A stretch of 64,000 bases of DNA from positions 248,001 through 312,000 of the forward strand of contig NZ_SMSK01000004.1 of the NCBI RefSeq assembly GCF_004354985.1. The letters are read 5' to 3'. The DNA is from Segetibacter sp. 3557_3. GTDB taxonomy: Bacteria > Bacteroidota > Bacteroidia > Chitinophagales > Chitinophagaceae. This document shows positions 45,161 to 53,561 of the stretch, one piece after another. The number at the start of each line of letters is the position of its first letter. Within the stretch, counting starts at the first letter, position 1. The notes beneath the pieces were generated by a model. That model saw only the letters and a list, made by a program, of their open reading frames with translations, did not search any database and was not told where the DNA came from. A program made the translations under genes and the position numbers.

Positions 45161-46369
45161 ATGCACCGGTTTTTTCCTTTATCTCTTTTATTGGTCCTGG
45201 TTGTTGCCGGACCCGCATCTGCCCAAAGGGGTGTGCCTCCACGCCATGTAGAACGGTCGAAGCTGGTTTCCAAGTGGCCGCAGCACCTCGACTTTTTAAA
45301 CCCTATGGTTAAACTGTTGAAGGTGCCCGACGGATGGGAGATTAGCGTAGCCGCTTCGGGTCTTGGCAAAGTGCGAATGATGCAACCCATGCCCAATGGG
45401 GATCTTTATGTTACCCGCCGGGATGGGATGGATGTACTGCTGCTCCGCGACACTACAGGTGATAACCGGTTCGACGAAGTAAAAACAATAGAATATCCTT
45501 TCCGCTCGGTACATGGTGTCCTGGAGCAAGGCGGGTACCTGTACCTCGTTAGTAACTATGAGCTTCGCCGGTATAAGATTAACCCCGATGGTATGTTGGG
45601 CACCATGGAGGTGCTGAAAACGGATATGCCAAGCGGCGGACAACACCCTAATCGCACCATCGCTTTTGGCCCGGATGGGATGATGTATATGACAATCGGT
45701 ACGCTTTGCAACGACTGTAAAGAAGTGGATCCCGGTGTAGCTGCGGTTTGGCAAATTGATCCAAAGACCTGGAAGCATACCGTGTTTGCGTCAGGTTTGC
45801 GTAACACCATCGGTATCGATTTTCACCCCCAAACAGGTGAACTCTGGGGTGCCGACAATGGTGGCGATGGCAAGGGCAACAGGTGGCCGCCCGAAGAAAT
45901 CAATCGCATTGTAAAAGACGGGAATTACGGATTTCCTTTCGTGTATGGCAAACAGGAAATTGACAAACATAAAGATGATCCTCCCGGCGAAATAAAAAAA
46001 GTGTTTGCGTTGCAAACGGTGCCTTCGGTGTTGGATTTACCGGCACATATGGCCCCAATTGATTTTAAGTTTTTTAAGGGACAGGCAAATATCCCTTCGG
46101 AATATAACGGCGATGCACTCGTAGCATATCATGGATCATGGAACCGCAGCAAATTGGTTGGGTATAAGGTACAGCGGATCCGATTTCGCGATGGTGTTGC
46201 GGTTGCCGCAGAAGATTTTGTAACTGGTTTTCTAAAGCCTGCTTTTCCCGTGTTTGGCCGTAAGGCATACCTGGGTCGGCCAACGGGGTTGGCCATTACC
46301 GAAAAGGGTGTAATCTATTTATCAGACGATGCCAATGGTGTCATCTATGCTATCAAACGTAAATCTTAA
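45161..46369 (+). CDS. PQQ-dependent sugar dehydrogenase family protein (GDH/sorbosone dehydrogenase type)
   Basis: The ATG at 45161 begins a signal peptide (MHRFFPLSLLLVLVVAGPAS), giving 402 aa. The six-bladed propeller has GWEISVAASGLGKVRMMQPMPNGDLYVTRRDGMDVLLL, SGGQHPNRTIAFGPDGMMYMTIGTLCNDCKEVDPG, ASGLRNTIGIDFHPQTGELWGADNGGDGKGN and DALVAYHGSWNRSKLVGYKV blocks. This is the soluble GSDH/sorbosone dehydrogenase-like family, which oxidises aldoses in the periplasm with PQQ. It is followed 2 bp later by an SMP-30-like gene, so the two are co-transcribed. Substrate not defined. Confidence 0.85.
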   Translation: MHRFFPLSLLLVLVVAGPASAQRGVPPRHVERSKLVSKWPQHLDFLNPMVKLLKVPDGWEISVAASGLGKVRMMQPMPNGDLYVTRRDGMDVLLLRDTTGDNRFDEVKTIEYPFRSVHGVLEQGGYLYLVSNYELRRYKINPDGMLGTMEVLKTDMPSGGQHPNRTIAFGPDGMMYMTIGTLCNDCKEVDPGVAAVWQIDPKTWKHTVFASGLRNTIGIDFHPQTGELWGADNGGDGKGNRWPPEEINRIVKDGNYGFPFVYGKQEIDKHKDDPPGEIKKVFALQTVPSVLDLPAHMAPIDFKFFKGQANIPSEYNGDALVAYHGSWNRSKLVGYKVQRIRFRDGVAVAAEDFVTGFLKPAFPVFGRKAYLGRPTGLAITEKGVIYLSDDANGVIYAIKRKS

Positions 46370-46371
46370 TC

Positions 46372-47352
46372 ATGCGATCTGCTATTTATATCGGCCTGCT
46401 GAGTATTATTCATTTTGGCTGCCTTTCCGTACGTCCCACACAACGCATTACTTTCACCGCCCCGGACGCTTTTCCGGAAGGCATTGCTTATGATAAAGCT
46501 GCTGATGTTTATTATGTTTCCTCGGCACGTATGGGAACAATCGGCAAGGTTACACCATCAGGTGTTTATACGGTCCTTCATAGCGATACAAGTTTGAAGT
46601 CAACCTATGGTATGAAGATTCACCCGGACGGCAAGCGGCTGTTTGTATGTGCTTCCGATGCCAATTACAGCAAATACACTTCGCCTGATACACGCAACAA
46701 AATGATGCGGTTAATCTCAATTGATCTTGCAACCGGCAACAAGGTTGCCGACATTAACCTCGCAAACCTTTATGAGGGAAAACATTTTGCAAATGATCTG
46801 GTGTTTGATGATAAAGGCAATCTTTACTTAACCGATAGTTATTCCAACGCAATCATTAAAGTGGATGCGGCAGGTAGACCTTCGGTGTTTAGCAAAAGTC
46901 CCCTGTTTAAGTCTGAGGGTATTGGTCTGAATGGACTGGTTTACCATCCTGGTGGTTTTCTTCTGGTGAATAGCACGGGTAAAGGCACGTTGTATAAGGT
47001 GGATATCAATAACGGGCAGAATGTGCAGCCTGTAAAAAGCAGCATGTATTTTATTGGCGCAGACGGGATGTTGTTGAACGATCAAAATACCCTTACCATA
47101 TTGGTAAACGGGGGTAATGACAAGGTTATGAAGCTTTCTACCGAAGACAACTGGGCATCTGTAAAACTTTCGGGCACCACATTGATAGTTGACCGTTTTA
47201 CCTACCCGGCAACAGCCACATTTAAAGGCGACGAAATATGGGTAATGAATGCCAACTTTCACCAGTTAAACGACAGTACTGCTTTTCATACCAGGAACTT
47301 CGCGATTCAAAAAGCGGTCATTAAGCCGGTTCCAAAGAAGTTCAGCGAGTAA
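46372..47352 (+). CDS. SMP-30/gluconolactonase-like propeller lipoprotein
   Basis: A 326-aa protein: IYIGLLSIIHFGCLSVRP gives a lipobox, so it is probably a lipoprotein. The propeller contains DAFPEGIAYDKAADVYYVSS, TYGMKIHPDGKRLFVC, EGKHFANDLVFDDKGNLYLTDSYSNAIIKVDAAG and GIGLNGLVYHPGG, the SMP-30/NHL-type pattern with Asn-Asp metal ligands (NDLVF, NGLVY). It starts 2 bp after the dehydrogenase stop. A lactone product of the sugar dehydrogenase hydrolysed by this protein is an attractive inference. Confidence 0.78.
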   Translation: MRSAIYIGLLSIIHFGCLSVRPTQRITFTAPDAFPEGIAYDKAADVYYVSSARMGTIGKVTPSGVYTVLHSDTSLKSTYGMKIHPDGKRLFVCASDANYSKYTSPDTRNKMMRLISIDLATGNKVADINLANLYEGKHFANDLVFDDKGNLYLTDSYSNAIIKVDAAGRPSVFSKSPLFKSEGIGLNGLVYHPGGFLLVNSTGKGTLYKVDINNGQNVQPVKSSMYFIGADGMLLNDQNTLTILVNGGNDKVMKLSTEDNWASVKLSGTTLIVDRFTYPATATFKGDEIWVMNANFHQLNDSTAFHTRNFAIQKAVIKPVPKKFSE

Positions 47353-47643
47353 GATGATCTCGTACTCGGAATTTAGCCGGGTTGTTTCTAAGTGATTCAA
47401 ACGGATCATTTGTCACTTATTGCCGCTCGTTTGGTGCCTGCTTGCAAACATCAAACAGAAAGCTTGAACATACGCCCGCAATATCGTGCTCTGAAATGAG
47501 CCCATGGGAAGGTAGGCGGGCAGGCAAGTACTTCAACGTAGATCAGGAAAGAATGACCCTTTTGGTAGGTCTTTCTTAATTTATCGAAACACCAAGGGGA
47601 TCTTGCTTTTGCCGGGGTAAGCGACTGTTTGCCCAGTAGCAAC
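47353..47643. other. convergent intergenic region
   Basis: No gene. GAAAGA and TCTTTC near 47550-47575 can pair imperfectly and may serve as a terminator. Confidence 0.3.
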
Positions 47644-49533
47644 CTACTTCGACGCTACCTTTCCATTCACCGGTTGTTTTACCAAAACGATGTTTGGCTT
47701 TGGCGCTTTTTTCATATCGTCGCCGAGGTAAAAACTCAGGTGCGGGGGCTGGTTGTAGGCCACATTTTGCCAGGCAATGCTTAACCGGTATTGCGGGTCA
47801 TGCATGAGGGTATAAAGCCGCCGGGTTGTTGGAATAACGGTGGTGTAAATACGCAACTCATTCGTGCCGCCGCTTACTATCATCTCCTCGCGCCAATCGC
47901 CAAAAAGGTCTGCGACCAGGTTTGCACCCCCTCTTTGGTTACCTCTTTCTGCACCGGGTGAACTCCAGATGATGCCGCCTTTATATTTGTTAACCTTGCC
48001 CGCCGCCATTAACTCACGGGTGAAATCGCCATCCCACCAGATTGGCCAGTTGCCGGTTGGGTTAGGACCGATCTTTTGCCCGCTCATCGAGTGCAATCCG
48101 TTTGAACCCGACCACCACATTTCGGCACCCGGATTATCCGGATCGATATTCTCTGCCACCCCACCTGCAACATCCGTGTCGATTGCACCTTTAAAATAGA
48201 CTTCCCCGGTACGGGCACTATAAACAGCAACGCCGGGTCCGGCGTCTTTAACATAACCTGAGTCGCCTTTCGAGTGGTCCTCAATTTCGTGCGGGCCAAA
48301 AACCTCAAGGCCAGGTTTTGCGGGATCGAGATCACTTACGTGCAAAGCATCGCCATGCCGGAAACCGGTAGTAAAAAGGCCCTTTCCATTATCGTCGACC
48401 ACCATCGCACCATAAACGATTTCGTCTTTGCCATCTGCATCAACATCTGTCACGGTAAGGTTGTGATTACCCTGGCCGGAGAAGGGGTTCTTGCCATCCT
48501 TAGTGTCGAACACCCATCGGGAGGTTAGCTTGCCGTTTCTGTAATCCCAGGCTGCCAGGACTGTTCTGCCATAATAACCACGGCACATCACCACACTGGG
48601 CAGCTTGCCATCGAGGTAGGCCGCACAGGCCAGGAAACGGTCTACCCGGTTGCCGGTATTGTCGTTGCCGCCATTCCCGCCGGGGCCGCCCCATCCATCA
48701 ATAGGATACCGGGAGGGAATATAGTCTGTTGTCGCAAGCGCGGCACCGGTCTCGCCATTGAATATGGTAAAAAACTCTGGTCCCTCCAGTACCTTTCCAA
48801 GTGTCCGGGCTTCTTTGCTTCGGTAATCTTTAGTAGAGTCGCCAATCACTTTTCCCTGGCCGTCGATGGTGCCGTCTGCAGTTTTCATTGCCACTTCAGC
48901 TTTACCATCACCGTCCATATCAATTACGATAAATTGGGTGTAATGCTCTCCCTCGCGAATGTTTTTGCCCAGGCTTATGGTCCACAACAGGGTTCCGTTT
49001 TGTTTATATGCCTGTAACACGGGGATGTCCGTTAAACCGTTAAAAGAGTTATCAAGACCTTTCCCCACCTGGTGAAGAATGAGCTCATATTCGCCATCCC
49101 CATCAAGGTCGCCGGCGGATGCATCGTGCGGCCTGTAGCCCGCAGGAGTTTGAAGCGGTAATGAAAGGTACTGGCGCACCGGGGCATTGGCTGGCAGAAC
49201 AAAAGGTTTATGGCTGCCACTTTCCTTCCCACTTGCAATTGCTTTTACGATGTAGGTGTTGCTTTGTGTGAGATCGGCCTTTGTGTCGATCCAGTTTGTG
49301 CCACTGGTTAGTGGCTGTCCATTCAGCTTTACGGCTTTGCCACTCCCCGTTGTTCGATAAATATTGAAGGGCAGGTTTTCCGGCTCCGTGCCCAACAATC
49401 TCCAGCTAATGAAAACTGAATCCGGGGCATGACGAACGGCAACAACCCCACGGTCAAGCTTCTCCATCAGTCGTTGCGCCTGCAGCGAACTGGTGAGCAA
49501 TAAAAAGAGTAGATAAAACAATTGTTTTTTCAT
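47644..49533 (-). CDS. PL11 rhamnogalacturonan lyase
   Basis: A 629-aa secreted lyase: signal peptide (MKKQLFYLLFLLLTSSLQAQ), an N-terminal fibronectin-like domain (aa 25-115, VAVRHAPDSVFISWRLLG) and an eight-bladed propeller with repeated calcium sites, e.g. GDLDGDGEYELI, DMDGDGKAEVAMKTADGT and DVDADGKDEIVYGAMVVD. The blocks YPIDGWGGPGG, GYYGRTVLAAWDY, NKYKGGIIWSS and GDWREEMIV are those of PL11 (YesW/YesX-type) rhamnogalacturonan lyases, which cleave the rhamnogalacturonan I backbone by beta-elimination. It stands alone, divergent from a TonB receptor. Confidence 0.93.
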   Translation of the reverse strand: MKKQLFYLLFLLLTSSLQAQRLMEKLDRGVVAVRHAPDSVFISWRLLGTEPENLPFNIYRTTGSGKAVKLNGQPLTSGTNWIDTKADLTQSNTYIVKAIASGKESGSHKPFVLPANAPVRQYLSLPLQTPAGYRPHDASAGDLDGDGEYELILHQVGKGLDNSFNGLTDIPVLQAYKQNGTLLWTISLGKNIREGEHYTQFIVIDMDGDGKAEVAMKTADGTIDGQGKVIGDSTKDYRSKEARTLGKVLEGPEFFTIFNGETGAALATTDYIPSRYPIDGWGGPGGNGGNDNTGNRVDRFLACAAYLDGKLPSVVMCRGYYGRTVLAAWDYRNGKLTSRWVFDTKDGKNPFSGQGNHNLTVTDVDADGKDEIVYGAMVVDDNGKGLFTTGFRHGDALHVSDLDPAKPGLEVFGPHEIEDHSKGDSGYVKDAGPGVAVYSARTGEVYFKGAIDTDVAGGVAENIDPDNPGAEMWWSGSNGLHSMSGQKIGPNPTGNWPIWWDGDFTRELMAAGKVNKYKGGIIWSSPGAERGNQRGGANLVADLFGDWREEMIVSGGTNELRIYTTVIPTTRRLYTLMHDPQYRLSIAWQNVAYNQPPHLSFYLGDDMKKAPKPNIVLVKQPVNGKVASK

Positions 49534-49872
49534 AAAATGGTGCTTTTACATATAGGGTCTGCTAAAAAATCAGCATCATTGACCGTGCCAGCGAATGCAA
49601 TTACCGATCACACCAATGATACAGTAAAAGTAAATTTATGCATTAAAGTACCCGGAACACGAGGTTAATACTTATTCTACTAAAAACAGGTTTAAGGTAA
49701 AGTTCTCTCGTTTAATGTTTCCTTTTTAGTCATCTCGTCCGTCTCTTTTGTTTTTTCATTGAGCAATCATCAATCAGGATTTTTCGTGTTTAACAGGTGT
49801 TGAAATAAATAATTTTTTTTCGGCATAGGGGTAAACAACTACAAGCTTGTCTTCCTGATTAAATAAACTATT
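49534..49872. promoter_or_regulatory. divergent promoter region, PL11 and TonB receptor
   Basis: A 339-bp AT-rich gap that should hold both promoters. No clear TAnnTTTG/TTG pair or repeat was found. Confidence 0.3.
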
Positions 49873-52314
49873 ATGAGGACCATACATAAACAAGAGAAAG
49901 CAAACGACAAACTAAGGACATTTAAATTTAGAGCAATAAAAGGTGCCACCTGTATTCATTATTCCCTAGGTGCAGCAATAAAAGTCGCCATCATTTTGTG
50001 TCTGTTATCAACGAAATCTTATGCGCAATACATGATGCCTGTGCAGCAGGTAAGGGGTATCGTGGTTGACCAGGTATTGCAAACTCCGCTGGCTGGTGCC
50101 ACGGTATTGTTAGTGAAACAAAATAAAACAGTAGCTACCGACAGCAAAGGTGCTTTCCGCTTTTTAGATGTACCGGTAGGCACGATTCAATTACAGGTTA
50201 GCAGCATTGGCTATAGGCAAGCGTTGGTCGACAACATCACGGTGAACGCCGGAAAAGAAACGGTGCTAACGGTATCGATGGAAACTGATTTTAAGGTGAA
50301 CGATACCGTTTTCGTAAAGGCGAACAATAAAAGGAACAAACCTTTAAACGACATGAGTGCAGTAAGTGCCCGAGCCTTTACGGTTGAGGAAACACAAAAG
50401 TATGCGGCGGCGGTAAATGATCCATCCCGGATGGCTATGGGTTTCCCGGGTGTGGTAGCTACGGACGATGGTAACAACAACATCGCCATCCGCGGTAATT
50501 CACCAACCGGGCTGCTATGGCGCATGGAAGGTGTCGACATACCCAACCCTAATCACTTTGGCAGCACTGGCAGCAGTGGTGGGGGTATCTCTATCCTGAG
50601 TACACAATTACTGGCCAACTCCGACTTTGTAACAGGAGCTTTTGCTTCAGAGTATGGCAACGCTCTGGGTGGTGTTTTCGACTTGAAATTGCGAAAGGGT
50701 AATACCGAGAAAAAAGAGTACGCACTACAGGCAGGTGTACTTGGATTGAATGCTGCTGCAGAGGGCCCCATCATGCCTTCATACAAGGGCTCGTACCTCG
50801 TCAACTATCGGTATTCGACCCTGGGTTTGCTCAATAAGATAGGGGTGCCGGTGGTTGGCGCTACCAACTTCCAGGACCTTTCTTTCAACGTTTACCTGCC
50901 TACCAATCGCTTTGGAACATTTACCTTGTTTGGCTTTGGGGGACTGAGTTCTCAGGACGATAGTCCCGAGTTCGACTCTACCAAATGGAAGGACCGTTCC
51001 GACCGTTTTACCGGAAAGTTTGTCTCCAATACGGGTGTTGCCGGGTTAACGCATACCATCTTATTAGGCAGAAAAACAAGTCTTCGTTCCGCACTTGCTT
51101 ATTCGTACAACATCATCAAAGACAATTACCGGTACATCAACGATGACCTGTCGTTACGCGATGATTACATTGATCAATTTAAAACGGCTAAGCAAACGTT
51201 AACCACCACATTAAACCATAAGTTCTCGAACCGGAGCACACTACGTGCCGGAACAATTGTAAACCGCATTCAATTCAACTACCACCAGCGCTCGAAAGAA
51301 AACGAGTCTGCTCCTTTAGAGGAAAAAATTAATACCAATGGTAGCACGCATACGGTGCAGGGCTTTGCGCAATGGCAATATAAGGCAATGCAGAACCTTA
51401 CCTTTAACGCCGGCCTGCATTACCTTCAGCTACTGTACAACAACGCAAACTCACTGGAGAAAAGGGCTTCGGTAAAATGGCAGGCCGACCGCAAAAACAG
51501 TCTTGCTTTTGGTTATGGCGAACACAGCCAGATCCAGCCGCTTGGCGTTTATTTTGCACAACTTGAAAATGCAAATGGTACTGTCACCTTGCCAAACAAA
51601 GACCTGGGTCTAACCAGGGCCCGCCACTATGTGCTTTCCTGGCAGCACTTCTTCCAGCCGAAACTCGCCTTTAAGGCAGAAGCATATTACCAACAGTTGT
51701 ACAACGTACCTGTAAGCGTATACGATACAGCTACACTGTCTACCTTGAATATAGCGAGTGAATATGTAACGGATCCGTTAACCAACAAAGGCACCGGAAG
51801 AAATTATGGTGTCGAGCTGTCGCTTGAACGTTATCTTGATGATCATTTTTACTACACCGCCAGCACGTCGCTGTATGAGTCAAAATACAAGGCACTTGAC
51901 GGCATAGAACGAAATACCCGTTTTAATGGAAACTATGTTATGAACCTGGTTGCAGGTAAGGAGTTCGTGACCCCTGATGGAAGAAGAACCTTTGGCATAA
52001 ACATTAAGACAATATATGCCGGGGGACTGCGTACCACACCGATCGACCTGGCGCGGTCGCAGACAGCTGGCTATGCCGTATATCGCCAAAAGGAGGCTTA
52101 CACCATGCAGAACCCGGCTTATTTTCGTACGGACCTGCGGGTAAGTTTGAAATGGAATCGCAGGCATATGACCAGCACCTTATCACTGGATATCCAGAAT
52201 GCCACCAACCGGCAGAATATCTTTGGACAATTCTTTGACTCGTACAAAGGAACGATTAATACCAGTTACCAAACCGGGCTGATCCCGGTGTTGAACTATA
52301 AGGTGGAATTCTAA
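49873..52314 (+). CDS. TonB-dependent receptor with carboxypeptidase-like domain (no SusD partner)
   Basis: An 813-aa receptor with a long basic N-terminus before the signal helix (VAIILCLLSTKSYA). A carboxypeptidase-like domain (VRGIVVDQVLQTPLAGATVLL) is followed by the plug (FPGVVATDDGNNNIAIRGNSPTGL, SDFVTGAFASEYGNALGGVFD) and barrel strands to TGLIPVLNYKVEF. It lacks the SusC signature, so it is a FecA/CirA-like receptor of unknown cargo. It is divergent from the PL11 lyase, suggesting import of pectin-derived material or a cofactor. A decayed copy of its 3' end lies at 55640-55860. Confidence 0.88.
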   Translation: MRTIHKQEKANDKLRTFKFRAIKGATCIHYSLGAAIKVAIILCLLSTKSYAQYMMPVQQVRGIVVDQVLQTPLAGATVLLVKQNKTVATDSKGAFRFLDVPVGTIQLQVSSIGYRQALVDNITVNAGKETVLTVSMETDFKVNDTVFVKANNKRNKPLNDMSAVSARAFTVEETQKYAAAVNDPSRMAMGFPGVVATDDGNNNIAIRGNSPTGLLWRMEGVDIPNPNHFGSTGSSGGGISILSTQLLANSDFVTGAFASEYGNALGGVFDLKLRKGNTEKKEYALQAGVLGLNAAAEGPIMPSYKGSYLVNYRYSTLGLLNKIGVPVVGATNFQDLSFNVYLPTNRFGTFTLFGFGGLSSQDDSPEFDSTKWKDRSDRFTGKFVSNTGVAGLTHTILLGRKTSLRSALAYSYNIIKDNYRYINDDLSLRDDYIDQFKTAKQTLTTTLNHKFSNRSTLRAGTIVNRIQFNYHQRSKENESAPLEEKINTNGSTHTVQGFAQWQYKAMQNLTFNAGLHYLQLLYNNANSLEKRASVKWQADRKNSLAFGYGEHSQIQPLGVYFAQLENANGTVTLPNKDLGLTRARHYVLSWQHFFQPKLAFKAEAYYQQLYNVPVSVYDTATLSTLNIASEYVTDPLTNKGTGRNYGVELSLERYLDDHFYYTASTSLYESKYKALDGIERNTRFNGNYVMNLVAGKEFVTPDGRRTFGINIKTIYAGGLRTTPIDLARSQTAGYAVYRQKEAYTMQNPAYFRTDLRVSLKWNRRHMTSTLSLDIQNATNRQNIFGQFFDSYKGTINTSYQTGLIPVLNYKVEF

Positions 52315-52336
52315 GACATACCCATGTTTTCACCTC

Positions 52337-52555
52337 GTGATTTGCGCGTTAAGCGATCCTGTTGTTGATAAATTCATCCCGGACGACCGGGGCCGTGCCT
52401 CCATAGAAAACCAACACTGGTATTTGAACAATCAATCGAGAGATCTGTGTGTACACCCGTCCGGATGAACCCGCTTCGAAAGGGTGTTCCACTCCCGTAC
52501 AGCCTAACACAACCGGGCTCATCGATAGTAACAGTGGCTTGAGTAAACAAGATTA
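52337..52555 (+). mobile_element. MITE-like element F, degenerate
   Basis: The right end GGCTTGAGTAAACAAGATTA (52536-52555) resembles GGCTTAACTAAACGACATTG of element C, and CGTCCGGATGAACCCGCTTC (52459) with TTCCACTCCCGTAC matches the GC insert and core of elements B and E. The left end (about 52337-52360) is only faintly visible. It lies downstream of the TonB receptor gene. Confidence 0.5.
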
Positions 52556-52798
52556 TCTGTCCGACCATGGCGGTCTGGTAACGTGGTTGCCTGAAGATTT
52601 TAACAGAGAGGCAAAGACCCCATCGACACATCAAAACAGACCGGCGAATGCATTTGTTATATAATGCTACCTAACGAGGCCCGCATTGATGTGATAGGTA
52701 GTAACAATTAATTCATGGGAGTTGGATTACTCCGCTAGTGATTGTAGTTTCAGATTGAAAACAATTTGTACGTCATCTGCCATTTAAACAATTGAGAC
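52556..52798. other. intergenic upstream of the DinB gene
   Basis: No gene or repeat recognised besides element F upstream. Confidence 0.3.
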
Positions 52799-53293
52799 AT
52801 GCTATTGCAATCCCTTCTACAGGAATTTGAACACGAAGTAAAAAGTACACGCAAGCTGTTACAGGCCATTCCTGAAAAGGATATTAGCTACAAGCCTTCC
52901 GAGAAATCGTGGACGATGGGCGAGCTTGCTCAACATATTGCTACCATTTACTACTGGTATGTGGGTACCCTAACCCATGATGAATACGATATAGCTGCCG
53001 ATCGCCTGGAGCGGGGCGATGTGAATGACATCGAGGCTACGCTGGCGCTTTTCGAAAGCAATGTGCAACAGGCAAGAAATGCTTTAAGCACCCTTACTGA
53101 CCAAAAACTGCAGGACCATTGGACAATGAAAGTGGGTGACCGTGTCGTTCTTGGTCCCATGCCAAGGGGTATTGTTGCGCGCGGATTTCTTTTTAACCAT
53201 ATTTATCACCACCGTGGTGAAATGATCGTGTACCTGCGGGCTACAGGTAATAAGGTGCCGGGCTTGTATGGCCCTACTTACGAGGATCAATAA
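52799..53293 (+). CDS. DinB family metal-dependent protein
   Basis: A 164-aa four-helix DinB protein. The metal ligands are visible: His46 in LAQHIATIYYWYVG and the FLFNHIYHHRGEM helix (His134, His138), the usual three-His arrangement. DinB-fold proteins include bacillithiol or mycothiol-dependent transferases and many of unknown role. The YDIAADRLERGDV and GRxVxLGPMPRGIVARG segments are typical of Bacteroidota members. It is a single gene ended by the hairpin at 53486. Confidence 0.88.
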   Translation: MLLQSLLQEFEHEVKSTRKLLQAIPEKDISYKPSEKSWTMGELAQHIATIYYWYVGTLTHDEYDIAADRLERGDVNDIEATLALFESNVQQARNALSTLTDQKLQDHWTMKVGDRVVLGPMPRGIVARGFLFNHIYHHRGEMIVYLRATGNKVPGLYGPTYEDQ

Positions 53294-53485
53294 GGATGCT
53301 TTTTTAAAGAAGAGCTTTCAGGCACGCAGGAAATACGGATACTACGGACGCATGACCTTGGTACTTTGTAGAAAGTTCCGGTATGAACGCCGATAGATTT
53401 TTAGCAATTATCACATTAGAGAGCAGTGGTGATGCATCAACGTCATGTGATCCGTCTTGTAATCCGCTGGGTTTGTATTATAGAA

Positions 53486-53510
53486 CCGCCTCACTAATTT
53501 AGTGAAGCGG
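53486..53510. terminator. hairpin between convergent genes
   Basis: CCGCCTCACTA (53486-53496) and TAGTGAAGCGG (53500-53510) pair over 11 positions with one mismatch and a 3-base loop; the flanks AACCGC/GCGGTT add weak extension. It separates the DinB gene from the minus-strand propeller gene. Confidence 0.6.
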
Positions 53511-53561
53511 CGCGGTTAATCATTTAATCATTCCCCTAGCGAAACGGCCTGGTTGATGCTG

